Positions 1 to 12,389 of a DNA stretch of 64,000 nt are shown one piece after another. This DNA comes from Triglochin maritima. Lineage: Eukaryota; Streptophyta; Magnoliopsida; Alismatales; Juncaginaceae. Both the position numbers and the translations under genes were made by a program. Below the pieces are notes generated by a model. That model worked only from the letters and a program-made list of their open reading frames with translations. It searched no databases and had not been told where the DNA came from. Numbering within the stretch: the stretch's first letter is position 1; each line of letters opens with the position of its first letter. The stretch covers positions 3,303,501 through 3,367,500 of the forward strand of contig OY821777.1 in assembly GCA_963682175.1 (NCBI GenBank), read 5' to 3'.

Positions 1-1473
1 CTCCTCCGCTGCCTCCCTCAATATCTCCAATCCGTCTTCTACTCTGTCCCAGATTAAACGTCTTGTGGGAAAGCAGTACCACAATATCAAACCCGAACTC
101 CAGGAACTTCCTTTCGCTACTTCTCAAGCCGAAGATGGTGGGATTCTGGTCCATGTGGATCACTGCGGCACCACTCAGAAGTTCACCGCGGTTCAAGTTC
201 TGGCGATGCTGATGTCGCACCTGAAGAAGGGGTCTGAGAAGAATCTGGAGACTCCCATCACAAGTTGTGTGATCGGAGTTCCATCGTACTTTACGGACCA
301 TGAGAGGTTCGCTTACCTTGATGCGGCGGAGATCGCAGGGTTGAAGCCATTGAAGCTAATGCACGAGGGCACTGCTGTTGCCCTTGGTTATGGAATTTAT
401 AAGACTGATCTAGAAAGGCAAACTATTGTTGTGTTCATCGACATAGGCCACTGTCACACTCAGGTACCATTTTCCCCCTACACCCACTGTCCTGTTAAAT
501 TATCGTATTTTGTTGACATGCGGATCACTAAGCTGAGAGAATTATCTATTATTAACAATCTGTTGGATGTTACAATTTTAAAACAGGTGACAGTCGTCTT
601 GTTCGAGAAGGGTGGGTTGCATGTGCTCTCCCATGCGTACGACCAGAATCTAGGCGGTAGAGACTTTGATAAGATCCTATTTCAATATTTCTCAAATCAA
701 TTCAGGGATAAGTACCAAATTGACATCTATGCCGCCAATCCTCGTGTGCGTACGCGGCTAATGTCGTCATGCGAGAAGCTCAAGAAAGTTCTCACATCCA
801 ACACTGAGGCTCGACTCAGCATTGAGTGCTTAGTGAACGACATTGATGTGTCTGGTGTCGTAAAAAGAGAAAAATTTGAGCGACTCTCGAGTGAGTTGCT
901 GTTTAGGGTGCATGTTACATGCAAGACGGCCCTAACTGATGTGAACTTAGACCCTTCCAAAGTGCACATTGTTGAGCTTGTTGGTTCGGGCTCTCGAATT
1001 CCGGCTATTTCGTCCATTTTGACTCACTACTTTGGGGAAAACAAGCTGAAACGGACATTGAACAGTAGCAAGTGTGTTGCTCGTGGATGTGCTCTGTAGT
1101 GTTCAATGCTTGCTCCAAATTCTACTATCGGGAAATATAAGGTGCGCGACTTTATCCCCTGAGCTCTCCAAGAGTACCTTCTTTTTGAAGTCAAATTGTC
1201 TTTTTCCTTTTATTCAGACGAGCCTCATTTTTGTTGTCATTGAGCTTTCTTATTTGTTTCATCGGATTAGCCAATTTGAATACCCCTTGCTACTCATTTG
1301 TTACAGAGCACCAAGCAGTTATTGTTGTTGAGTGACAAATGTGCTACTCTTTGTAATTTGTGATACAATTGTCCTAATCCAAATTTATTTTGGTAGTAAT
1401 GATTCGATTAAAGCTTAGAAATTTTGGAGCAGCATGCAATTTACAGCAAATGGAGGAGGTTCAGTGTGCTGTA

Positions 1474-2020
1474 ATGATCAGGCGGCGACTAGCGACAGCT
1501 CAGAACAGGCAGAAAAGCTACGCGGATCGGCGTAGGCGAGTGTTGATTTTTGAGGTTGGCGATCATGTCTTTCTGAAGATCTCACCGTCGCGCGGGGTGA
1601 TGAGATTCGGGAAGAAGGGGAAGCTCAGTCCGAGGTATATTGGACCGTTTAAGATTTTAGACCGAGTTGGAGAGGTCGCCTACCGGATTGCGCTGCCGCC
1701 ACAGTTCTCTGGTCTTCACGACGTCTTCCACGTGTCGATGCTGAGGAAGTACGTGTCAGATCCTTCACATGTGATTCAGATTGAGGTTCCAGAGATTCAG
1801 CAGGATTTGTCTCTTAAGGAGAGACCGGTGGAGATTGTGGATCGGATGGATCACCAGCTCAGGAGGATGACTATTCCTATGGTTAAGGTCAGGTGGCAGC
1901 ATCACTCTGAGCGAGAGGCTACTTGAGAGGTTGAGGAGGAAGTCCGCAAGTCGTATCCGGAGTTGTTTGGTAAGCGCTGGATTTAATTTCGTGGGCGAAA
2001 CTCTTTTAAGGAGGGTGGAT
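1474..2020 (+). pseudogene. Ty3/gypsy pol 3' fragment (integrase C-terminus)
   Basis: This is the last part of a gypsy polyprotein. It begins in the integrase C-terminal region and matches residue for residue the corresponding part of the element at 15566-23843 (RRRLATAQ..QKSYADRRRR, then YIGPFKIL, then FHVSMLRKYV). The 5' part of the element is missing: host intron sequence shared with the inverted gene copy stops at about 1473. An in-frame TGA near 1924 stands where TGG would be expected. A purine-rich tract (about 2008-2020) lies directly before the LTR and fits a polypurine tract. Confidence 0.85.
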
Positions 2021-2402
2021 TGTAATATCCTAACCCTTGCTTATTGTGCTAATCTTGTTTAGGAGAGGATTAGTGATGGATGAGATCGACAGCTGAGATC
2101 GTTTCGGGGAAATGTATATAAGGTTTGGATCTCTCTCTCCCCCTCACTCTTCACTCTCTCCCTCTCTCACGATCTCTCCCTTTCTCACGCGTCTCTCTCT
2201 CCCTAATGCTTCGTCGGTGTTGGTGGAGGCGAGGATCGGAGTGTTGAGTCGCCGGAATCGTCGTAGAGTTCGGAAAACGGAGGTTCACCGGAGTTCAAAC
2301 CTTTTCGCGAGGAGGCGCTCACCGTGGTTTCTTCCAAGGCTTCTTCAAGCTTTAAGGTATGTCAACTTGCTTTCAAGCTCACCTATCATTAGTGTGGGAG
2401 TG

Positions 2403-2985
2403 GGAGCGGTCGACGGTAGGCCGTTTTGGCTCGTCGGACCTGCACAACGATTTCTGCACTAAAATCGGTCGACCGGTATTATGGGTTCGGTCGACCGGTC
2501 GTAGTGTATTTTTGGGTGATTCCCTTGCACCGGTCGAACGATGCCCTTTGGGCGGTCGACCGGTTGTGCAATTTTAGCAAGAAGAAGACGTCCTGGTGCT
2601 TTTCGGTCGAACGAGACCCCTTTGCCGGTCGATCGAAAGTACTGTTGTAGGTCGGTTGGGGGCGTTGACCATCTAAACGGTCGACCGCTCGTTGACTTCG
2701 TCCGACCAGAGTTTAAGTTAACTTATTGTCCGGTCGACCCGTAGTGTTGTTTCGGTCGACCGTGGAGATCGTTTGTTTGGAGGTTTGTACTGGAGGTTTT
2801 CGGTCGACCGGGGGTGTTGGGTCGGTCGACCGTTGGTGTTTGGTTTGCGAAAACGTTTTCTTACTGGGGCTTTTCGGTCGACTGGGCCCCCTTTGCCGGT
2901 CGACCGATTGGCGGGTTTTTCGGTTGGGCCAGTTCTCTAGGTGAGGATCGGTCGACCGTTAAACAGTTTTCGTTCGACCGTTTCT
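2403..2985. repeat. Cluster of CGGTCGACCG palindromes in LTR
   Basis: About nine perfect copies of the self-complementary decamer CGGTCGACCG and about six one- or two-base variants (for example CGGTCGAACG, CGGTCGATCG, CGGTCGACGG) are spaced roughly 20-60 bp apart. The sequence between copies is not repeated, so this is not a simple tandem array. Confidence 0.85.
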
Positions 2986-3159
2986 GCTGTTTTTGGCGGA
3001 TTCGTGGTTTTATGAGTACACTTGACGACGCCTCGTCTCTCCGGCCTCACGGGGGGCAACGACACGTACTGGTGCCCGATAGTTGGGTGCTCGTACACTT
3101 GAAAGTGGCTCGTCTCTCCGGCCTCTTGGGCAACGGCACGGACTGTCGCCCGATAGTGG

Positions 3160-3490
3160 TATGAGTAGCGTGTGTTGTGGGGTTGGGGTGAGAGGACCCT
3201 TAAGACCCGATTGTGTGTTGTGGGGTTGGGCTGAGAGGACCCTTGAGACCCGTGACTGATGATTTTCTGGCGGTGCCTTGTGTGCACGTGTGTGTTGTGG
3301 GGTTGGGGTGAGAAGACCCTTGAGACCCGTGACCGATGATTTTCCGGCGGTGCCTTGTTTGCACGTGTGTGTTGTGGGGTTGGGGTGAGAGGACCCTTGA
3401 GACCCGGTGGTGTGGCCGTGACTGTACCGGCGGTGCCGTGTGTGCACAAGTGTGTTGGTGAGTTGGGGTGAGAGGACCCCTGAGACCGGA
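3160..3490. repeat. LTR-internal minisatellite
   Basis: About six copies of a unit containing GTGTGTTGTGGGGTTGGGGT then GAGAGGACCCTTGAGACCCG, with unit length varying from about 45 to 75 bp. A different minisatellite, with a partly similar core, occupies the same relative place in the solo LTR (53800-54200). Confidence 0.8.
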
Positions 3491-3754
3491 TCGTGTCTGT
3501 TGTGCTATTCATTATTCATTACATATTTCATTATTGTTCATATATGTGTTAGGGTTTGGCATACTGAGTTTCCTTCTGGAAACTCAGGCATTTATTGTCT
3601 GCTTTCAGGCCGTGAGCAGCGTTAGGGGGTGGTGACGGCGGAGGAGAGCTTCTGGGACAGATCCTGCTTTCCCCTCCTTTTGAGGTCGTTGTGATTACGT
3701 TGTACATTTTATCTTATAGCTTTTGATGTAATCACCTCTTGTTGTAAACTCAGA

Positions 3755-3756
<2 letters not shown>

Positions 3757-3827
<71 letters not shown>

Positions 3828-3828
3828 G
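3757..3828. repeat. (TA)n microsatellite
   Basis: An uninterrupted run of TA dinucleotides of roughly 70 bp near the 3' end of the LTR. Confidence 0.95.
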
Positions 3829-6800
3829 TTGGTGCACCTGGTGTATTTTCTTAGTAATGTCCTCCGTTGTTTGTATGTTTTAAATTTTAAATTTTCCGCT
3901 GTTCGAGGACGTTACACTTCTGGATCTTGTGATTGTGCTTCTCAACCTTCAAGGACATTCAAGGTGAGTTCGCAATTGGCTGTTGTCCTCGCAATGTGGT
4001 TAGTATTCTGGAACTATAACTAAGGCTTTTCGGCAGACTTCTTTCCTTACATTATTTAGGGAAGAGAAGTATGTGTGTTGAGTTTGTCTTTTCCTCCCAG
4101 AGATGTAAACATCCCTCTTACGTATGGCTTTTTTACAAGCGGTCTGAAAGTGGTGAACTGAAGAATTATAACTATGTTTTGTTCTTTTATTTCCATTACC
4201 TATCTATAATACAGTAAGAAATATGCATCTGCTGTACAAAAAATAAGAGACCCGATAACTGTTTATAAATGAAATATAAAAAAACTTACTTCAGAACCAA
4301 TAACTGTTTATCAATGAAATAAAAAAAACAAATAACTTTTACTTGAGCACTTCTTTGACTTTATATTTACTATTATTAGCAGCACTATTAAAAGGATTAT
4401 TCGAGTTCTATCTTCTTTAGAGAATGATAAAAAAAAGAATGAAGTAGATCTCTTCATTCTTCAACTATCTAGGAAGAGATCTAATTAAACAAAAAAATAA
4501 TAACTTGTATTTATGTTTGTTTGTGTTTTTAATTTGACATTTTTTAAAGCAGGTTGGGCCATTTCCGGTGGATATGTATTATCTTCCAATTGGGCGTATC
4601 CAGATATCCTTTGATGATCATGGTTGTCTTAGTGTGGGGTCTGCCTGGGTATGTTTTTAACAACAAATGATGTTCCATGCATCATGAGATCAATGTTTTT
4701 TCCTTCTGAAAAGTCACTTGGTTGGTTTTAGATAGTAAATTCAATGTGTGAATTTTGCATGTTATGTTTCTATTCATTTCTTAAAAACTCTCAATCTACC
4801 TGTTTCTATTGACTTTGTATTTTCAGGTTGAAGGTTGTGGTCTGCACAGTCAACACCTTGATTTGAAGATTGTAGAAACTCTTTCAACTAGGATGTCTGA
4901 ATCGGGTATCTCAAATGCTCACTCGTCCGAAATGCAGTTGACTTCTCAGGACAAGCTGATAGAGGAAATACAAGAGAAAAGAAATGCTCTTGAATCGTTT
5001 ATATATGACACTCGTAAGAAGGTAGTTTGAATGTTCAATGTTTTACTGATCATATTATATTTTTCTTTTGACTTTTGTTCATTATATACTGGTATACTAA
5101 TATATTTATCGACCAAGCTTGTTGAGAAGTACAGAAGCTATGTACGTGAGTGATTCAGAAAAAATCAATCATTTACAAGAGCCTAGAAGAAACAGAGAGA
5201 TGGCTTGATGGGGAAGGCGAAGATGAGTCAAAGGAAGTTTACTTAAACAAGTTTCACGAACTGGAAAAGGTAATTCTTTCGAAAAGTGATAACTCTTTAC
5301 GTGAATTAAACACAGTTCACAATTTTATGTTACAAAAGCATGTTGGTTATTCTGGAAAGCAATCCACATACTTTTGAAAAAGCAAAATCTGTGATGGTGT
5401 AAGAGAACAGAAATTTAAATTACTTTTATGAACAATTAGTACCTTTGTGCCTCTAAAAGGTATTTCTTTTATGTTTCTCTTTTGCTAAATTCATTCTTTG
5501 CTGTGAACTAGATATTCGATCCAATAGTAAAATGTTATGAAGACATCGAGGCCGCTGTCAATGAGATCAGGAAGCTTCGTGAGTGCATTACAATGCAAAG
5601 ACAAGCTGCATCTTCGTTGCGTGGTACCAAGAAACAGGCCGTGAGAATCCTAACATCTGTTACTACATAATTTATTTGGTCTTGCTACCAGTCTTTTGAA
5701 CTCAATTACCTGGTTACGGCAGATCATCAGGGAGTGCGACCGAGCTGAGGAGTGTCTAAATGCAGCCAAAAAAGTCACGGAGATGACACCGAAGTGCATT
5801 GATCAATTCCCAATGCCTGATGTCATTAAATCCATGATAAATTCATTCAACATGTGGGTGTTTTTTACTGATTCATGTCATGCCCTGCTATCATTGACTC
5901 AAAACAGTAATAAGGAAGAAGGATTTTTTTCATTTAATTTTGTTTTCAGGTTTTGTGAAAAAATAAATAATGGAAAACATCTCAATTCAGAAAATCAACT
6001 TAAAAGTATCAGCGGCCCTTATGTCTTCAAAGGCCCAGAAAATAGACAAGCAACCAACGGCTACATTTTTGTAAAGGTAAATTAGTTTAAGTTACCATTT
6101 CAGCCTTGTTTGCTCTTGTCTCATCTGTCATGGCTACTCACATCTTGTAGATCCTTGACTGGTGTTTGTCATTTACCATTAATAATTCACCCCGAAGTAA
6201 TACAATCCAGCTACTACCATATATGACTGAATCGAGTTATAAGGTGTGCTTGAAGTTTCTAGATTATCGCTTCATGTCCACATTATATATTCCAGAAATT
6301 GTTCGTTTTTTTTAGCTTACCCTTTGAACTTCTAACAATTAGAAAAAAGTTGCCTTTTCTAACTAACGAATTGGTTGTATTTTCAGGTTGACAAGGATGT
6401 TGAAAAGGGTGTACAATTTTCAGTCATAAACTACACTGAATGCACTGCCAGAGCCACATTGGCCATGCATAGGTTTGTATGTGACTGAATGTTATTCCAA
6501 TTTTAGCTCATGGTAACATGATGCTTGTTGCGTGTGTAATCCAGCTCTTCTGCAAGAACTGTGAGCAAAAAAGGCGGTGCCCTACTATCAGATGATATAC
6601 TCATTCAGCAAGGCAAAAGCGAAAAGGAAAAATTAGAAGCTTACGTATAACATATTCAGAGCGAGGTAACCTAAAACCAACTGATGTAATAAGGTTTATT
6701 CGTATATATTATTATGTTCGTTGTGGTCCCTGGACAGCTTCTTGGTAGATATGGAAGCTTTGCTAGTGACTTGGAAAAGGAACACATCAACAGCAAGCTG

Positions 6801-8107
6801 GAACAATTTATGATGGGGGTTTATGGCAGCGGCAATGATAAAATTGATACTGATTACATGGACATTTTCACTGGATTTAAAGAGGTATGTGTTATGTGTA
6901 CTGTACATCACCATTCGTGTTATGTGTACTGTACATCACCATCATATTTTACCAGTGTCTTTTTTATTAGCTTCTTCGTCCCATAGAAGATCGATATACA
7001 GAGGAAGAAGCCAGAGCTCCAGTAATACAGGACTTTCTGTACTGCATCTTCCGAAACAGAGTTGCTGCAACATTTCAAGCTTGTAGAAAGAAAAAATTAG
7101 TACTAATCTTGCTAATAATCATGTGTTTTATCATAATTAGGCGTAATCTGTTCAAATAGTATCTCATGGATTGGTTAATAGGTTAATTCTGAGTGCAACA
7201 AAGCTGAGCAGTGGCTTTCTGAGAAAAGGGAACAACAGGATTTGTCACCAAAATATGCGAACGCTATACTACGAGCTAAGGAAATTACAGATGAGATGGA
7301 TAGGCTGAACAAGTAAAAAATTATTTTTATTGCTTAGTTTTTAAGATAACATGCGACGTCCAGCCACAACCTGATTTCTTCTTCTACTCCGGATCATGTG
7401 ATGACATACTCAAGGCCAAATGGTGGCAGCCTAAATTGAAAGATAACAACAAAACCAAAGATTTTGCAACTACAAACAAACGAAACGCAAATCCATCATT
7501 CACTACAGTAGAGAACAAGAGAGCACTAGAAATTTATTTCCAGGGAATTGAAAAGGAGGTAAACAATCGTGTTTTTGTATTTTCTTATGGGAATTTGTAT
7601 TGAAATATGCTTTCCTGTCATTTTTATTGAAAAGGAGGAATTCTGCACCATTTCTTTCTCGTTTGGCTGATTTAGATCACCACATTTGTGTTCTGTTTTT
7701 CTATTTCTTAATAACATGCATCTCAAATTCTCAATCTTTTCCCCTTATATACTTTGGGTATTATAAGGATCACAATTGGAAGTGATACCAAATGAATCTA
7801 GCAATGCTCACCTTTGAAAAAATCCATTAATACTGCAGGTGAGTAATTTCTCCAAGCACAATGTACTGTCGTCAAATGATGAAGTGGAGTCACGAGCAAA
7901 GAGATCCAGGTTCTAATCTTTTTCGAAGTATGTTTGCAACGGTTTTATGTCCTAGTGCTAGCATTACATTAACATTTTTCCTGTTCTTGTGATGTGGAAA
8001 AAAGGTCTTTTGAACTCACTGTTGGTTCTGAAGTTAATGCTTCCTCAGCCGATAGCCCCAACACCAGAAGAAAAATGAATCTGGACAAGTACATGGACAC
8101 TGATTAA

Positions 8108-8740
8108 TCTTTGCCGCTTGTTACCCAGCGCACGTTTTGTAAGGTTTTATGTTCCAGTTTGTACTTCCGACAGTAATTGGGTTGTGTCTTGGATGTTCAG
8201 GGTGTACCTCTGAAACAGTTTTGCTATTGCTAATGGTGAGATTATACTCAATTCTATTTTTGGGAGAACTCGTCAACTTAAGTTCGTGTTAATGAATGTT
8301 TCTATTACCGTCATCTGAAAGTGTCTAATTTTCTAATTTGAAATTTGCAATAATGTGTAGCGGGAATCAACCTTATAAAATCCATGGTTTTTTACAAGAT
8401 TTAAAAGAACGAGGAAAGAAATTTGGCGGGTGTGGGCGATAATAAGAGGAGAAAAGGAGCCAACTTTCCTTACAATCGCAGCCGTCCATTCAGACCTAAG
8501 CGAACTATCAGACACCGTTCGATTCGGGCCAACGTCTAGGCGTACTCACCCCGCTGCAATCTTTCCCGCCATAATATCCAACCGTTCATCATTGGTGCAT
8601 AATCTCGTTCATTCATGCTCAGTCTAAAAGATCCGATTATTTTCCAATTAGAGTAATCCCCTTGATAAGATGGCATCGCCGTTCCTCCAAAATCTAAATC
8701 TAAATGTTATCTAAAAAAATCAAATCATACCAAAGCGGGA
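8108..8740. other. Intergenic, 3' flank of copy A
   Basis: No gene recognised. The first 200 bp are plausible 3' UTR of the HSP110-like gene. The open frame at 8430-8627 (+) has no family motif and I do not call it a gene. Confidence 0.5.
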
Positions 8741-9040
8741 AGATGAATTACCAATTATTGCCGTCACACCAAACTAGAAGTCCGCCCTGACACTATAAAT
8801 ATATATATACATGGATGCATCCACACCATCATCTACACAAACATCCCAATACTACACCGAAGCAAGAAGCTTAAGTTCAGTTCAAGTTCTAACTCGACAT
8901 AAATGGCTTGTGTTTCAAGGTCTGAATTCATGATGATGCTTGCATTGGTCTCATAACGCTGATCTCTGAGTTCATAACTCCCCAGCATAGGGATCAACTC
9001 GTACAGTGAAAGGCAAGGTGTGGGCAGAATCAAGCTGTTA
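8741..9040 (+). pseudogene. nsLTP-like relic 1 with conserved proximal promoter
   Basis: The block GGGAAGAT..CCGTCACACCAAACTAGAAGT, then TATAAATATATATA, then GGATGCATCCACACC, then a TTCAGTTCAAGTTCTAACTC leader and ATGGCT recurs at 45420-45580 (+) and, inverted, at about 57230-57400. Here the ATG at about 8903 opens a short frame that differs from the other two copies after a few residues and soon stops. The family assignment rests on the copy at 45558, which keeps a CC-x19-CxC pattern. Only the promoter and the start of the reading frame are left, so it is very probably inactive. Confidence 0.5.
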
Positions 9041-9059
9041 AGTAGGCAGAATCAAGTTT

Positions 9060-9285
9060 AAATGGTTGACCGGTGGAGGAGTTTGGTCGACCAATTTTAA
9101 CAGGAGCTCACGAAGGTGGAGGTTTGGTCGACCGGTGTTGGACACTGTTCAACCGACAATAACAGAGACTTTTCGAAGTCAGGAGCGGTCGACCGATGGG
9201 ACATTCCGGTCGATCGGAAAGTAACGACTATTGAGAATAATTGTGGAGCGGTCGACCGTTGGAGAATTTCGGTTTACCATTGTCC
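9060..9285. repeat. Degenerate GGTCGACC palindrome cluster
   Basis: Several GGTCGACC-type sites, most with one or more mismatches (TGGTCGACCA, CGGTCGACCG near 9125, 9187 and 9249, CGGTCGATCG), within about 220 bp. It resembles the clusters in the LTRs of this window, so this may be a decayed LTR piece. No LTR ends are recognisable. Confidence 0.6.
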
Positions 9286-9987
9286 ACGTTTTTTGTACAA
9301 TTTTGCATGTATTTTGAGTTGTCTGTTTAATGAATCTTTAGCCCTGATTTGGATAGAACGTACAATTCTTATTTTCTTCATGAGTATTGAGAGATTAGGA
9401 CTAGAAAAAGATTTAGAGTGCTTTGGATGACATATTATCTCCATAAACCTGTAATCTCGGTTGTTTCTCTTGTTGGAGAAGCAGAAAAAGAAATGAAACC
9501 TGCAGGAGACCCCCCAAGGATGTGGGCACGTTGCCGAACCTTATAAATCACACGTGTCGTGGTTGTTTTCAGGAGTACGTTCGTTTATTGCTTGTTTCTT
9601 TTATCTCGTGTGTGTTTCTTGTTGAATTGAGTTTGGGAGATGACCAAACGTTGGTTTTTTCCGCGTGTAATATTCATTTTAGTTTACCACTGAGCATCTT
9701 GAGCCGCTTGTCGTGTAGCTCATTGTTAGATCTCCTCCCAACAAAGTGAAACTTAGAGCAATAACTGCAGTGAAAAAATCGTTTTTTTTGCCATAATCCA
9801 TCCAACAGATTGTACAACATGTTTTGATCCCTAATCGAGCTCCTAATTGAGGCCAATTCATCGTAACAAGACTTGAATTTGGTCAGATACTAAAAAAGAA
9901 AAGCATAATTGTCTCTTTTCGTGAACTCAATTTGGTGCATTAGAAGCATAACTTTCAATTTTGAGCACATTCCAGACATCGGGTGTT
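9286..9987. other. Unassigned spacer
   Basis: AT-rich sequence without a recognisable gene or element end. Short frames on both strands show no motif. Confidence 0.4.
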
Positions 9988-12360
9988 GTTTTTCATCCCA
10001 ACTGCCAAGCTTAACATCTAAGCTTTGAGAAGTTGATCAGATCTCAACGATGAATGAAGTAGATTACCGACGCTCTCTCAATCGTATTAGGATTTCATGT
10101 CCTTATGTATATATTTTAATTTTTTTAATAAAACAATCAAAATCGATTTCATATTTTCAACAATTTCTATGTACATTACTTTGTGTTTATTCTAATATCA
10201 TGCAACCCTACATTTATTAAAATAAAGCACAAATGTAAAATCATACTTAAAAGTTCTCTAAAATCTTTTTGAAGATCCGGAGTCGCGTTACCCGTTGAAT
10301 CGTTCACGGATTTCCCTCCGAGTGTTCACCAAACTCTAAACAAGATTAGAGAGAAATGAGCTAGTCAATCAATCTCTAATAATGTTTAGAATCTAGCTAA
10401 TAACCCCTCTTTGAGTTCCTGAGATTTCTGTCTCCTAAACTCAAAATTACTAAGAGAATTTCGTGGTGATTAGAGGAGATTAATGAGAGAAATAATTTTG
10501 CATTAGTGTTAAACAAGTAGGAGTAGGTGCCCTTTTATAGGCTACCAAAACATCCTTATCAAGAGCTATTCTTTAGCCATGATCCCTTTTTTTATTCTCT
10601 CATAAAATTAATCTCTAATTTTCACATAAGCACCCTAACAAACGTTTTAATTAAATCTGGAATTAATCCACCCATGATTTAATTAATCTCTTAATAATTC
10701 AGGCAGAATTGTTCTGTTCGGTGGACCGAGTATTACTCGGTCAACCGAACCGTTCGGTTTTAACACGTGTTCGATACACCGTGAGCGAGACGGTCGACCG
10801 ATTCCGCATGAGAAAAATTCCCTGGAAAAAATTCGGACGAACCACATCTTTTACTCGGTCGACCGTTGACCCACCAGAATCTCTCCTGGGACATAGTCAT
10901 CGGATGACCGTGTCACATTCGGTCTACCGAAAAGACCTCTTATCGGTTGACCGTTTCCAATCGGTTAATCGAACCCGATTGTTCAGGCACTCTAGACAAT
11001 CTCGGTCAATCAATTGTGTTTACTCGTTCCCCATTCAGTTAACCGATCCGAAGATACCTCGGTCGACCGAACCCTGAACGGTTCACCGTGTTTGACCCTG
11101 ATTTTGCCTTTGTCAAATTTTGGATTTATTTCCAACAAAATTTGATCTTTTGAGTTTTTAACAAATTCACATCTTATATAATATATTATCATATGTAATA
11201 TTAAATTATTACACCCCATAATATATCTCGTATGAATTTATTATGATTCTAATTATGTCAATTCTCATGACACATTGATTTTAATTAATTCACCACATGT
11301 GTCTTATTTCCAAATGAAACCCGACACGTCATATGAACTTAAAATCAAACCTCTTGTTTCCCAGTTTTGTGGTGTGACCTATTGGAGGATCTAAGCCCAA
11401 TTGACAGAGATATTAAACACTTAATATTTCAAACTATAAGCGGTATCTAGCTACACATTATAGTTACCTAATTAACATAGATGTCTTTGTTCCACCTGAA
11501 CTAAAACACGATCCATTTAGTGATGTAAGTGCACAGCTTGTGTCCGTCTCCTGCCTCATGATATTAAGAATATATACAAATAGAAATGTGTTATCTTTGT
11601 ATTATATCCATTTCTTGATCTCTCTAAGTTAATTATAACTATGTAACTTAACTCAAGTTACATTGTGCACATTATAATTTTGTTTTATCAATGGGCCCAC
11701 TAATATCATCACTCAATTAAGAGGGGCAATGATAATTGTGACTAGCTATCTTTTCCAGCACAAGTCATGTTCAATCAACTATTGTCTTTATCACTATGCT
11801 CATTGATAGCTTTTGACAATAATCAAATTAAGCACTTCTTGAGTGAAAAGATATAAGTCTCATATCTTAGGATCCAAGATACAGTAAAAACATTAATGAC
11901 ACGAAACACAATTCCATAATGTTTTACTTGTTAGGTCTATTCAATATATAAAAGTAATATTTTCCTCTTTTATATACTCGTGTCGTCAGTTATTTGTAGA
12001 GCTACAATAATCGATGACCAACACGACAATTTTATCTCGGTAATTAATGTTCCATGTTAATTAGCATGATTGTGAATAACTTTTGATTTATGTAAACCAT
12101 TATCTTTTAGAGCTCTACGGTTAAGCACCGAACGCATCTTCCTTAACACTTCCAAAAGACGAATACCATAATTAAGGAACAAAATGTTTGCACATTCAAT
12201 TCATAATAATTGACATATAAAAGTAAAACTTTTAGAACACATTCATTTCAGTTTTCATCCCAACTGCCAAGCTTAGCATCTAAGCTTTGAGAAGTTGATC
12301 AGATCTCAACGATGAATGAAGTAGATTGCCGACACTCTCTCAATCGCATTAGGGTTTCCC
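9988..12360. mobile_element. About 2.15-kb insert bracketed by about 110-bp direct repeats
   Basis: The sequence TTCATCCCAACTGCCAAGCT..AATCG(T/C)ATTAGG is present at about 9990-10096 and again at about 12255-12357, nearly identical. The 2.15 kb between them has no coding capacity and holds a CGGTCGACCG cluster (10710-11085) like those in the LTRs of this window. This fits an LTR-derived or other retroelement remnant, but I find no clear TG..CA ends or 5-bp target duplication and cannot assign a superfamily. Confidence 0.45.
10710..11085. repeat. CGGTCGACCG-type palindrome cluster
   Basis: Sites at about 10790, 10856 and 11060 are perfect decamers. Others are variants (TCGGTCAACCGA, CGGTTGACCG, CGGTCTACCG, CGGTTAATCG). 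It lies inside the bracketed insert. Confidence 0.7.
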
Positions 12361-12389
12361 TCAATCACAGTTACGGTCTTTCCAGCTAG

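Larger units (their letters stand above)
2021..3916 (+). mobile_element. 3' LTR of truncated Ty3/gypsy element
   Basis: The LTR starts TGTAATATCC just after the polypurine tract and ends GACGTTACA, giving TG..CA with short inverted ends TGTAA/TTACA. Host exon sequence shared with the inverted HSP110-like copy resumes at 3917. Inside are a cluster of CGGTCGACCG palindromes (2403-2985), a minisatellite (about 3160-3490) and a long TA run (3757-3828). A segment close to the 3' end (TTTTGATGTAATCAC near 3720) is shared with the solo LTR at 52330-54622, which places both in one family. The 5' LTR and most of the internal region are gone, together with about 400 bp of host gene relative to copy A'. 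Confidence 0.85.
1..8107 (+). pseudogene. HSP110/Hsp70-16-like chaperone, pseudogene copy A (5' end outside window)
   Basis: This is an Hsp110-class (Hsp70-16-like) chaperone, a family that acts as nucleotide-exchange factor or holdase for Hsp70. Exons read by alignment with the inverted copy at 25054-31037: 1-463, 587-1141, 3917-3963 (remnant), 4553-4648, 4827-5021, 5118-5269, 5512-5640, 5723-5853, 5950-6075, 6387-6472, 6545-6665, 6738-6884, 6971-7099, 7182-7312, about 7370-7558, 7839-7909 and 8005-8107. The first two exons carry the nucleotide-binding domain. It is broken: CAG became TAG at 1097-1099; most of exon 3 is replaced by a Ty3/gypsy fragment (1474-3916); exon 6 is 152 nt instead of 147, a +5 frameshift with a TGA; and a TAA interrupts the exon ending at 6665. 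Exons of 147/129/131 nt at 6738-7312 repeat the lengths of the earlier C-terminal exons. The reading ends in a TAA at 8105-8107. Confidence 0.85.

Noticed and set aside
2112..3512. Overlapping frames within the LTR at 2021-3916
   Set aside because: They reflect the decamers and the minisatellite; no domain.
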